Shown here: one piece after another, positions 1 to 7,618 of the stretch | How the letters are laid out: every line of letters begins with the position of its first letter | Position numbering within the stretch: position 1 is the first letter of the stretch | Source of the DNA: Mongoliibacter sp. | GTDB lineage: Bacteria > Bacteroidota > Bacteroidia > Cytophagales > Cyclobacteriaceae | Assembly: GCF_007692705.1 (NCBI RefSeq) | Contig: NZ_REBN01000218.1 | Coordinates: 1-33,279, forward strand | Direction of reading: 5' to 3' | DNA length: 33,279 nucleotides | The notes under the pieces: generated by a model | Database searches by the model: none | Told to the model about the DNA's origin: nothing | What the model saw: the letters and a program-made list of their open reading frames with translations, nothing else | Program-made: the position numbers and the translations under genes

Positions 1-3
1 AAA

Positions 4-38
4 AAAATCCCGAAGTGCATGAATTCCTTCGGGATTTT
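4..38 (-). terminator. Rho-independent terminator after the DUF4412-like gene
   Basis: A perfect 12-bp stem (AAAATCCCGAAG at 4-15 with CTTCGGGATTTT at 27-38) encloses an 11-nt loop. Read on the minus strand it follows the stop of the gene at 60-989 and ends in seven T residues (positions 7 to 1), the classic intrinsic terminator form. The plus-strand side ends in only four T, so it is mainly a minus-strand terminator. Confidence 0.85.
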
Positions 39-59
39 AAGATGGGGTAAGAAAGATGG

Positions 60-989
60 TTATTTCTTGTCTGCTTGCATTCCTGCAAACACACTTGGAT
101 AATCATCCATGTTGAATACTTGCTTTTTGCTGTCATTGATCTCAATGACTTTCATATTCATGATGCTTTTGTCCAGCTTACTTTCATAATTCATCTCCAT
201 CAGGTTTCCTTTGGGCATGTCATTGAAATAAGAAGGATTGCTTTGTTTCATTTTGGAATTGAGGAAAGGGTTTTCACTTCCCCAAAAGGTATTGTTACCC
301 TGTATAGGGTCTTTAGTAATCCAGTACCGACCTGTGCCTTCCTCAGTATCTGAAACGTACTCCTCGCAGCTATAACCATTGATGGTTTTGGTATTACCTG
401 TTTTTTGGAAAGAAAAATCATCCGTTTCTTCAATATCATCGGTCTCAATTCCTTCAGAAATTTTTACCAAGTCTATGCCATAGGCCATCCTTTGTTTTTC
501 GCCATCACTTTCCATCAGGATGATTGAAGCATTCCTTGCAAAGTCATAGATCATGATAGCAGTTCCATCGTCCTTTTTCTTACTGCCCTGATCCATGTCT
601 ACTTCCATACCCATTACCTGTACATCTTCTGTGAGAAAAGACTTTATTTTCATGGGGTCATTATCTTTTCCTTTACCGTCTTTACCGGTAATTTCCAATA
701 AATTGTACCCGGTGAAGGAGTATTGATCAGCTACTTCTACATCAGAACTAATACCGCTTAGGATTTTATCCCAATCCATTCCCGGCATGCCTTCATCTCC
801 ATAAAGTCCTTCAAAAGCTTTTTGAAGTTGTCTCTGTGCAAGTTTTTCGGCCTCATTCTCTACTGTTTTTTCTACCGCGCGACTCACACCTCTCTCTGCT
901 GCATTCCTAAGCCTGTTCATGATCTGAGCTTCAGCGAAAAATGGATTCACGACAAAAATTACCAGCAAAAGTTTACATAAATTTTTCAT
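60..989 (-). CDS. exported DUF4412-like protein
   Basis: A 309-residue protein with a clear Sec signal peptide (MKNLCKLLLVIFVVNPFFAEAQ, cleavage expected after AEA), so it is periplasmic or surface-exposed. The N-terminal third is charged and probably helical (RLRNAAERGVSRAVEKTVENEAEKLAQRQ). The rest is beta-rich and carries the pattern seen in Bacteroidota DUF4412 proteins: a stretch on a measured molecule (MIYDFARNASIILMESDGEKQRMAYG), then NGYSCEEYVSDTEEGTGRYWITKD near residues 205-227. No catalytic motif is visible and the biochemical role is unknown. It stands alone: a terminator follows it, and 133 bp separates it from the fmt stop. The family assignment is from recall of the motif pattern; the signal peptide is seen directly. 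Start chosen because the signal peptide begins at this ATG. Confidence 0.8.
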   Translation of the reverse strand: MKNLCKLLLVIFVVNPFFAEAQIMNRLRNAAERGVSRAVEKTVENEAEKLAQRQLQKAFEGLYGDEGMPGMDWDKILSGISSDVEVADQYSFTGYNLLEITGKDGKGKDNDPMKIKSFLTEDVQVMGMEVDMDQGSKKKDDGTAIMIYDFARNASIILMESDGEKQRMAYGIDLVKISEGIETDDIEETDDFSFQKTGNTKTINGYSCEEYVSDTEEGTGRYWITKDPIQGNNTFWGSENPFLNSKMKQSNPSYFNDMPKGNLMEMNYESKLDKSIMNMKVIEINDSKKQVFNMDDYPSVFAGMQADKK

Positions 990-1122
990 AAGGTGCTAAT
1001 TTAGATTTGTTTAACAAGTTAATAAAAATAAGATGGATAGGCCAATACCAGTACATTAAGCTTTATCCCAACTGATTATAAAAGGATTTTCAATTAGAAT
1101 TTTTGGCTTTTGGGAAAGACCT

Positions 1123-2055
1123 TTAATTTTTAAACTGATAACCTCTTAGGAAATCGGCTATATCCATCCGCTTTTTGCCTTCAAGCTGTAATTGGAGAAT
1201 TGAAATCATACCTGAACCGGTTTGAAAGGTCAGGTGGGTTTTTTCATCAGTCTGAAATTCACCAATAGACAAATCAGAGGTTTTGCTTTCTATTGTTTTG
1301 GTTTTAAAAATTTTACAGTTTTTTCCTTCCAAGGTAGTCCAAGCAGCCGGGTAGGGTGAAAGTCCCCTTACCAGGTTGTGGATTTCTTCCGCAGATCTGC
1401 TCCAATCTATCTCACAGGTTTCTTTGAAGATTTTTGGTGCATGGTGTTTGAACTTCCCTTCATCCTGAACCACTGGGTTAACCCTACCTTCCGAAACTGC
1501 CTCAATGGTTTTCAGCACGAGCATTGAACCCTTATGCATAAGCCTTTCATAGAGTGTCCCCACATTGTCCTCTGGATGAATAGGTTCCTTTTCCTGAAAA
1601 ATGATACTTCCGGTATCTATTTCATGCTTCAGGAAAAAAGTAGTGACACCCGTTTCTTTTTCTCCATTGATGATGGCCCAATTGATGGGAGCAGCACCTC
1701 TGTAATTGGGAAGGAGGGAAGCATGTAAGTTGAAGGTGCCCTTTGGAGGCATGTTCCATACTGCTTCGGGTAACATGCGAAAAGCAACCACCACCTGAAT
1801 GTCGGCTTGATAGGATTTCAGTTCTTCTTGAAAATCAGGGGATTTGAGATTGGTAGGCTGAAGTACGGGAATATGATGCTTTAAAGCAGATTCCTTGACA
1901 GGAGAGGGAATTAATTTTTGCCCCCTTCCCTTTGGTCTGTCGGGTGCAGTGATGACAGCGACCACGTTCCATCCATTATTTACCAATACTTCCAATGCAG
2001 GCACCGCAAACTCCGGTGTACCCATATAAATGATTCTTAAGTCTTTTTTATTCAT
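1123..2055 (-). CDS. fmt: methionyl-tRNA formyltransferase
   Basis: This enzyme transfers a formyl group from 10-formyl-THF to Met-tRNAfMet for translation initiation. The protein is 310 residues, the normal family length, and cytosolic. The N-terminal formyltransferase fold starts with RIIYMGTPEFAVPAL. The catalytic set is present: Asn109 and His111 in FNLHASLLPNYRGAAPI, with Asp147 in HEIDTGS. The SLLPNYRGAAPI folate-binding signature is intact. The C-terminal tRNA-contact domain follows from about residue 205 (HHAPKIFKETCEIDW, then LVRGLSPYPAAWT). The ATG at 2055 gives the standard N-terminus. In many bacteria fmt sits with def; no def is visible here. No terminator is evident right after the stop, and the next minus gene lies 133 bp away. 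Confidence 0.97.
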   Translation of the reverse strand: MNKKDLRIIYMGTPEFAVPALEVLVNNGWNVVAVITAPDRPKGRGQKLIPSPVKESALKHHIPVLQPTNLKSPDFQEELKSYQADIQVVVAFRMLPEAVWNMPPKGTFNLHASLLPNYRGAAPINWAIINGEKETGVTTFFLKHEIDTGSIIFQEKEPIHPEDNVGTLYERLMHKGSMLVLKTIEAVSEGRVNPVVQDEGKFKHHAPKIFKETCEIDWSRSAEEIHNLVRGLSPYPAAWTTLEGKNCKIFKTKTIESKTSDLSIGEFQTDEKTHLTFQTGSGMISILQLQLEGKKRMDIADFLRGYQFKN

Positions 2056-2167
2056 TATGCAAATGTCTAAAATATGAATGATTTCAAAGGATTAATTCCA
2101 CTTCAATATCTGGTTTTGTGAGAACTTCTTGTAATGTAACTTCGAAAAAGTAAAAAAGGTACCATAA

Positions 2168-2196
2168 AAAAGCCTCTGTAACATACAGAGGCTTTT
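2168..2196 (-). terminator. Terminator of the S9 peptidase operon
   Basis: A perfect 13-bp stem (AAAAGCCTCTGTA at 2168-2180, TACAGAGGCTTTT at 2184-2196) has a 3-nt loop. On the minus strand it is followed by six T in total (2171 to 2166), so it can end transcripts from the peptidase genes about 190 bp upstream and insulate fmt. The plus side is also T-rich (TTTTGTTTTT), so it may act in both directions. Confidence 0.8.
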
Positions 2197-2288
2197 GTTT
2201 TTGGGGATGACCCATTTTTAAAACTTAAACACTTTAGGAGTATAACTCAAAAAGATGTTTCAAGTATACAATATTTAATCCGTGAAAT

Positions 2289-2310
2289 AAATACCCAATA
2301 TTGGGTATTT
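2289..2310. repeat. perfect 22-bp palindrome
   Basis: The half AAATACCCAAT (2289-2299) is followed by its exact reverse complement ATTGGGTATTT (2300-2310), with no spacer. It lies 73 bp beyond the stop of the S9 peptidase gene and is flanked by A/T-only DNA. The T-rich run follows on the plus strand, where no gene would need terminating. It could be a protein-binding site or a cruciform element; no adjacent regulator gene is seen. Confidence 0.75.
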
Positions 2311-2382
2311 TTATTTTTTAAATAATTTTTTATTATAATTTATACATCGATATGTTATATTATTTATTGATGGCATGATCAG

Positions 2383-5331
2383 TTAAAACACCCTTTTTTC
2401 TAAATGGGTGTCTAATTGTAGCCTGTCCACTCCATCAGAAACCCATTTAGGAGCTTCTTTACCTTTAAGGTGATGATCAAAGAATTCCATCATCCTCACA
2501 CTGTAATCTTTTCTGTTTTCAAGTTTAGAAAGTCCGTGGTTTTCTCCTTTGTATTGAACCATGATCACAGGTTTTTTTAGCCTTCTTAGCGCATTGTAAT
2601 ATTCGATTCCCTGAGTGAAATCAACTGCCCCATCTTTGTCATTGTGCAGCATCAGCAATGGAGTCTTTACATTTTTGACATGATAGACAGGTGAATTTCT
2701 GAGATAAGAATCCCAGTTTTCCCAAGGGCCGCCTCTGAATCTTCCCTGAGAGGATTCAAATATGGACATATTACCCGCACCAGTGTTCCAATAGATCAAA
2801 TCATACATAGATATCATATTGGTAAGTGGTGCACCTGCGGCTGCTGCCTTAAACATATCTGTTTGGGTAATAAGGAAAGAGGTTTGGTAACCTCCCCAAG
2901 AATGACCGTGAAGTCCCATGTTTTCCCGATCGATTATACCTGTTTTTACGGCTTCCTTCACTGCAGGCAACACACACCATACAGCAGACATGCCCGGGTC
3001 ATCCAGGGTGTATACGATATCTGGAATCAATACGGCGTAGCCATTACTGGTGTAGACTCCGGGGTTCCAACCCGTTCTTGAAAACTCTGGGTTGGAATAA
3101 TTATGAAGGGTTTGGGAAAGTTTCTCATAATAGTAAATGATCGTAGGGTATTCATTCCCTTCTTCATAACCTGCGGGTAAAAACAAGGCTGCCTGAAGAC
3201 TATCCCCTTTATCAGAAACATAATCCACCAATTTCACACCTTTCGACCAGCTGTATTTTCCGGCATCAGGTGCATTGGAGGTTAGTTTTGTGGGGTTTTC
3301 TAATTTTGGTCCAGTGGTATAATAATCTGTTGGTGTGCTGAATTTTTCTTTGGTAAAGAAAAACACATCAGCATTTTCAGCTTTAGAAAGTCTGTTGATA
3401 TTGGCTTCTTCCCAAATAAGTTTATCGACCCCAGGTTTCAGTCCGTTTTTAGCAGGATTGATTTTGCCGATACCGCTCATTTTGGTATTCTCTCCGTATA
3501 TCCTAACATACATGCCTTTGCTTAGGTCTATACCTTTTTCTTCAGGATCCAAAGCGAATCTGTCTTGGTATCGGATTTTGTCTGTTTTACCATTTTGGGT
3601 AAGATTGACGGCATTTCCAGTACCTCCTACTGGCACTTGCCAGATATCCCAGCTATCTCTCAATAGGACATACTTGCTGTCAGCACTCCAACCTAATGGA
3701 CCATTCATGGGCTTTTCGATATTTCTATCGTCCTCCACATTCACAAAAGTGGTGGATACATTCTCTGTAAGATTGGATTTTTCTCCCTTTGATATGTCAT
3801 AGATGTAGAAGTGACCGTCTTCTGCATATAAGAGTTTGGTCCCATCCTCAGATGCCCTTGGGCGAGAGTTGTAGTTAGGCTGGTAGAATTTCGTAAACAG
3901 TTCCTTCCTCTCTCCTGAAAACAAATCCACAATATAATAATCATAATAGCTCTGTCCATCCAAATTCATATCCAGTTCATATTGTTTCAGATCAGAACCT
4001 AAAGCAAATTTCTGCTTGGGGAGAATTAGCAGATCTTTCATGCTGCTGTCCTGTAAAGCTATATGTTTGGCATCTGATACATGGTACATGGCCCAAAAGC
4101 TGTAGTTTTTATCTTGGTTTTCCAGAACCTGCTGCCTAGACTGCAGCCTACTGTCTTTCCAATGCCAAATGGTCATGTCAGGCTTAGGAAGGTCTGCTTT
4201 GGCATTGCTGCTTTTGTTTTTTCCTGTATCCAATTTAGCAATGGCAGTCTGTAAATCTGAAATGGACTTGATCGTTGTATCGGCCATGATTTTACCGAGT
4301 TTATCAGCTTCATTCGATTCAGGTTTTTCTTCCTCTTTTTCTCCTTTTTTATCCTCTTTCTTTTCAGCCACCAGGGGATGTATACCATAAAATAACCTTC
4401 CCAGGTCTTCAGACCACATAGGCTTTCTGTTAGGACTTATGGTGAAATCTTTTGGGAATCCAACACTGTCGGTTTTTGGGTCGTATAAGGTCAACTCAGG
4501 CTTTGCTGGATTTTTTACACCTATTACTTTTCCATGGTCTTGCTTGAAAGCTTTATCGTCTACCATTTTGAGGAGGGCAAATGCATCACCTTTTTCGGTC
4601 CAATTGATGGATTTGTAGGTCGCTTTGTCGGTTTCCAGGATATTGATATTTCCTGATCCTACCTGATAAAGGTGCAGGCCATTGCCATTTTTATTGGCAG
4701 CATCTATTGTATATGCTAAGTACTCACCGCTTTTATTAAACGCAAATTCCAATACATTGCCAATATTGTGGGACCTCAGGTTGGACAGGTTGACAATCAA
4801 AAGGTCTGATCCTTTGGCATCTCCATTTGAACCTTCCTTGCTCAGGTTAATTGCTAAGTGACTGGAAGATTTGCCATTGAAGGCATAAGAGGCAATATTG
4901 TCGTACTCTGTTTTTTTGAAGTCATTCTGAAGGTCGATCAGAATCAGTTTTTCCTTAAGGTTTTTACCACCGTTTTTTGAAGCAGCCTTCTTCTCCTTTT
5001 CTTTAGGATACTCTTTAAAAGCCACCCATCTTCCATTTTCGGAAAAAGCAATGCTGGGATTGCTTGAAGAACCTATGGGGAATGTTTTTTTACTTTCAGG
5101 CTCATCGACCTTCTGAAGTACGACTTCTCCGTCGCCTTCCACGGGCACCATCCCATAAGCCATCCATTTTCCGTCTTTAGAAAACTGTACAGAACCTTGT
5201 GAAATGGACTTCCAGGATGGGATATCCTTCCAAGATATGGGTTTAAGGTCTTGGGTATTTCCTTCAAAAGCAAAGCAAAAGGAAATGATAATCAAACTTA
5301 AAACACCCTTCAGGGCAGTCATTTTTAACAT
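2383..5331 (-). CDS. exported S9 family peptidase (prolyl oligopeptidase type)
   Basis: A 982-residue serine peptidase with an N-terminal hydrophobic export signal (MTALKGVLSLIIISFCFAFEGNTQ), so it is likely periplasmic. Residues about 30-680 form a divergent beta-propeller-like region with repeated WD40-style strands (KDGKWMAYG, ENGRWVAFK, EDGTKLLYAEDGHFYIYD). The C-terminal alpha/beta hydrolase domain holds the triad: Ser811 in GLHGHSWGGYQ, Asp900 in HNDKDGAVDF and His932 in GENHGLS. By family it cleaves oligopeptides or dipeptides, but substrate preference cannot be read here. A very charged insert near residues 320-345 (KKEDKKGEKEEEKPE) and a helical segment after it interrupt the propeller. 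It starts 4 bp after the stop of the second S9 gene, so the two are co-transcribed. The ATG at 5331 is preferred; Met4 is an alternative start. Confidence 0.93.
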   Translation of the reverse strand: MLKMTALKGVLSLIIISFCFAFEGNTQDLKPISWKDIPSWKSISQGSVQFSKDGKWMAYGMVPVEGDGEVVLQKVDEPESKKTFPIGSSSNPSIAFSENGRWVAFKEYPKEKEKKAASKNGGKNLKEKLILIDLQNDFKKTEYDNIASYAFNGKSSSHLAINLSKEGSNGDAKGSDLLIVNLSNLRSHNIGNVLEFAFNKSGEYLAYTIDAANKNGNGLHLYQVGSGNINILETDKATYKSINWTEKGDAFALLKMVDDKAFKQDHGKVIGVKNPAKPELTLYDPKTDSVGFPKDFTISPNRKPMWSEDLGRLFYGIHPLVAEKKEDKKGEKEEEKPESNEADKLGKIMADTTIKSISDLQTAIAKLDTGKNKSSNAKADLPKPDMTIWHWKDSRLQSRQQVLENQDKNYSFWAMYHVSDAKHIALQDSSMKDLLILPKQKFALGSDLKQYELDMNLDGQSYYDYYIVDLFSGERKELFTKFYQPNYNSRPRASEDGTKLLYAEDGHFYIYDISKGEKSNLTENVSTTFVNVEDDRNIEKPMNGPLGWSADSKYVLLRDSWDIWQVPVGGTGNAVNLTQNGKTDKIRYQDRFALDPEEKGIDLSKGMYVRIYGENTKMSGIGKINPAKNGLKPGVDKLIWEEANINRLSKAENADVFFFTKEKFSTPTDYYTTGPKLENPTKLTSNAPDAGKYSWSKGVKLVDYVSDKGDSLQAALFLPAGYEEGNEYPTIIYYYEKLSQTLHNYSNPEFSRTGWNPGVYTSNGYAVLIPDIVYTLDDPGMSAVWCVLPAVKEAVKTGIIDRENMGLHGHSWGGYQTSFLITQTDMFKAAAAGAPLTNMISMYDLIYWNTGAGNMSIFESSQGRFRGGPWENWDSYLRNSPVYHVKNVKTPLLMLHNDKDGAVDFTQGIEYYNALRRLKKPVIMVQYKGENHGLSKLENRKDYSVRMMEFFDHHLKGKEAPKWVSDGVDRLQLDTHLEKRVF

Positions 5332-5335
5332 TTTA

Positions 5336-7501
5336 TCAGTTATTTGAATGTTCTACATATCTTTCGAAGAATTCAATAATCCTCCCCATTCTGTCAATTC
5401 TTCTATGAACGGCACCAGACCTGGACATTTCATGACCTTCTTTTGGATACCTTACGTACTCCACTGGTTTGCCTAATATTTTTAGGCTTTTGTAAAGTAA
5501 TTCTGATTGTCTGACTCCCGTTCTAAGATCCTGATCACCATGTTTGATCAAAAGAGGAGTTTCTATGTTTTGAACGTAGGTCTGCGGACTATTGTAGTCC
5601 AAGATTTCTTTTACTCCATTTTCCCAAGGGTAACCAAAGTGGTTTGGAACCAATCTCCAGGCATTGCCTTCACCCATAAAGAAGGTGAGTTCGTATACAC
5701 CCCTCTGGGAAAATGCGGCATTGAACCTATGGTCATGACCCACTATCCAAGCGGTAAGGTAACCAGCATAAGATCCGCCTGTGAGGACAAGGTTTTCACC
5801 ATCAATCCAATCGAATTTTTCCATGGCAGCATCAAGTGATCCCAATACATCAGCAGCAGGTCCATCGCCCCAATTCTGAAAATTGCCTTTTTGAAAAACT
5901 TTGCCGTAGCCACCACTACCTCTTGGATTTGAGTAGACTACTCCATAACCTTTGGAAGCCATTACCTGGAATTCATGCCACATAGAAGCTTCCCCAGGTC
6001 CCCACATGGCTGATGGTCCACCATGCATATTTACCACTGTAGGGTACTTGGTTCCCTCTTTTCTATCGATAGGTTCCATAACCCAATAGTCTACCGTAAA
6101 GCCATCATCTGTTTTTAGCTGATGGGCAGTAGGTTTGGAGATCTTTTTACCGGCAAGCCAAGATTCATTGTTTTTGGTGATTTGTTTAGCGCCTTTATTG
6201 GAAAGGTCCGCCAAATAAACTTCAGAAGGGTTTTCGATTTTGGTAAGTGCGTAGACCAGATTCTGACCCTTGATGTCGAAACTTGTCACTCCTTGAGGAC
6301 CCGTGATGATGGGGTCAATTTTGGCATTTCCTACATTTACTTTCCAGAGAGAAAATCCTCCTTGATTGGCTCCGGAGAAATAAAAATCCTGCGAATTAGG
6401 CGCCCATTTCCCTGACCCTATACTCCTGTCTAGGGATTCTGTCAACCACTTGAACCCACTGCCATCTGGCTTGATGGCTCCCAGCATCGACATGTTATAG
6501 GAAGGCTCTTCCACATTCATTCCTCTGAAAATTATCCATTTACCGTCAGGAGAGAAATTTGGTGCACCTACACTATGTTCTTCCAGACTGAAAAAAACTT
6601 TAGCGTCTTTGTCTTTCAATGAGATTTTCCAAATTTCAGTGGTTCTTGTCAAATCAGGATGCTCATCGTTTAAAATACTGGAAGCCAATATGTAAGAACC
6701 ATCTGGTGACCAAGTTCCTCCAAAGAAACTTTGAAACCCATCTGTAATCTTTTCTGTTTTCTTAGAATCCAGGTCAAGGATATTTAAGTGGGAAAAGCTA
6801 AGCTCAGGATTGAGATCTCTTTCTCCGAGGAAATTCAACCTGTCTATGACTTTAGGATCTCCTTTAGCATTGTTTTTAGCAAGATAGGCGCGAAGCTCTT
6901 CCAGGGAGCCATCCGGGTTGGGAGTTACTTCTTCTTTGGCCTGTCCGGCATTGATAGCTTTGTAATTAGGTTCATCATTATGTTCCCTTCCAGGTCTCTG
7001 AACTTCCCAGGTTGGCTCACCCTCAATTTGCCATATGGGATGTGTGGAAGAGAATAGGATCTTTTTTCCATCAGGTGACCAAACAGGTCCGGAAGCTCCG
7101 TTCTTTTCAGAAGTTACTACTTGACTTTCCCCACCTCTTAGGGGTAAAATCCAGATTTGTGCCTTCCCATCCTTGGGTCTAACAAAAGCCACTTTGCTGC
7201 CATCAGGTGAAAGGGTGACTGAAGAAACATTGTATTCTGATGAAGTCAATGGCCTGCTTTCATAGGGAGAGCTCAGGTCGCTGATCCACAGCTGACTTTT
7301 GTAGGAGTATTCTTCCTTATCTTTTTCATCAATAAAACTCTTGAGATAGATGACCTGCTTGCCATCAGGGGTTATTTCATGAGAATTGGTGCTGACAATC
7401 TTTGTCAAGTCTGTGATGTTTACCCTCTCTGGGTTTTGTGCCAATACGAAATGGCTTAAAAACATCACCAATAAGCACAGGGATATCTTTTTTCTTATCA
7501 T
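5336..7501 (-). CDS. exported S9 family peptidase (acylaminoacyl/dipeptidyl peptidase type)
   Basis: A 721-residue secreted serine peptidase with a Sec signal (MIRKKISLCLLVMFLSHFVLAQ). Residues about 40-430 carry TolB/WD40-like propeller repeats, seen as recurring SPDGK(K/W) motifs (LSPDGSKVAFV, WSPDGKKILFS, FSPDGKWIIFR). The catalytic domain starts near residue 460, with Ser577 in LTGGSYAGYL, Asp658 in HGDQDLRTG and His690 in PKEGHEMS. The HGGP oxyanion motif lies upstream (NMHGGPSAMWG). Length and layout fit dipeptidyl aminopeptidase/acylaminoacyl-peptidase relatives. It is the first gene of a two-gene unit with the larger S9 peptidase 4 bp downstream. The start has an A-rich leader (AAATAATAAATAAAA) typical of Bacteroidota. 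The two products share little beyond the hydrolase core, so they are not a recent duplication. Confidence 0.95.
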   Translation of the reverse strand: MIRKKISLCLLVMFLSHFVLAQNPERVNITDLTKIVSTNSHEITPDGKQVIYLKSFIDEKDKEEYSYKSQLWISDLSSPYESRPLTSSEYNVSSVTLSPDGSKVAFVRPKDGKAQIWILPLRGGESQVVTSEKNGASGPVWSPDGKKILFSSTHPIWQIEGEPTWEVQRPGREHNDEPNYKAINAGQAKEEVTPNPDGSLEELRAYLAKNNAKGDPKVIDRLNFLGERDLNPELSFSHLNILDLDSKKTEKITDGFQSFFGGTWSPDGSYILASSILNDEHPDLTRTTEIWKISLKDKDAKVFFSLEEHSVGAPNFSPDGKWIIFRGMNVEEPSYNMSMLGAIKPDGSGFKWLTESLDRSIGSGKWAPNSQDFYFSGANQGGFSLWKVNVGNAKIDPIITGPQGVTSFDIKGQNLVYALTKIENPSEVYLADLSNKGAKQITKNNESWLAGKKISKPTAHQLKTDDGFTVDYWVMEPIDRKEGTKYPTVVNMHGGPSAMWGPGEASMWHEFQVMASKGYGVVYSNPRGSGGYGKVFQKGNFQNWGDGPAADVLGSLDAAMEKFDWIDGENLVLTGGSYAGYLTAWIVGHDHRFNAAFSQRGVYELTFFMGEGNAWRLVPNHFGYPWENGVKEILDYNSPQTYVQNIETPLLIKHGDQDLRTGVRQSELLYKSLKILGKPVEYVRYPKEGHEMSRSGAVHRRIDRMGRIIEFFERYVEHSNN

Positions 7502-7618
7502 TTTTATTTATTATTTGAGTTATGGAAAATCCAACGAATATTTTTAGATTGCTATTCCAACAATGCCCCTAAATAAAACCATAAATAATTAAACCTCCAC
7601 CTAGTTTTACAGGATTGC

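Larger units (their letters stand above)
2056..2382. other. 327-bp gene-free AT-rich intergenic region
   Basis: This gap lies between the fmt start and the stop of the S9 peptidase, both on the minus strand. It holds the terminator at 2168-2196 and the perfect palindrome at 2289-2310. The stretch 2311-2370 is almost pure A/T. I found no ORF with a plausible start and leader and no RNA gene. It should contain the fmt promoter upstream of 2055, but I could not find a convincing TTTG/TAnnTTTG pair at a sensible distance. Confidence 0.6.

Noticed and set aside
2311-2382. possible small gene or RNA in the A/T-only segment
   Set aside because: No ORF with start and leader and no stable GC-containing helix beyond the palindrome.
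3335-3802. 155-residue open frame on the plus strand
   Set aside because: It lies fully inside the S9 peptidase gene on the other strand, has low-complexity hydrophobic composition and no recognisable motif; a shadow frame.
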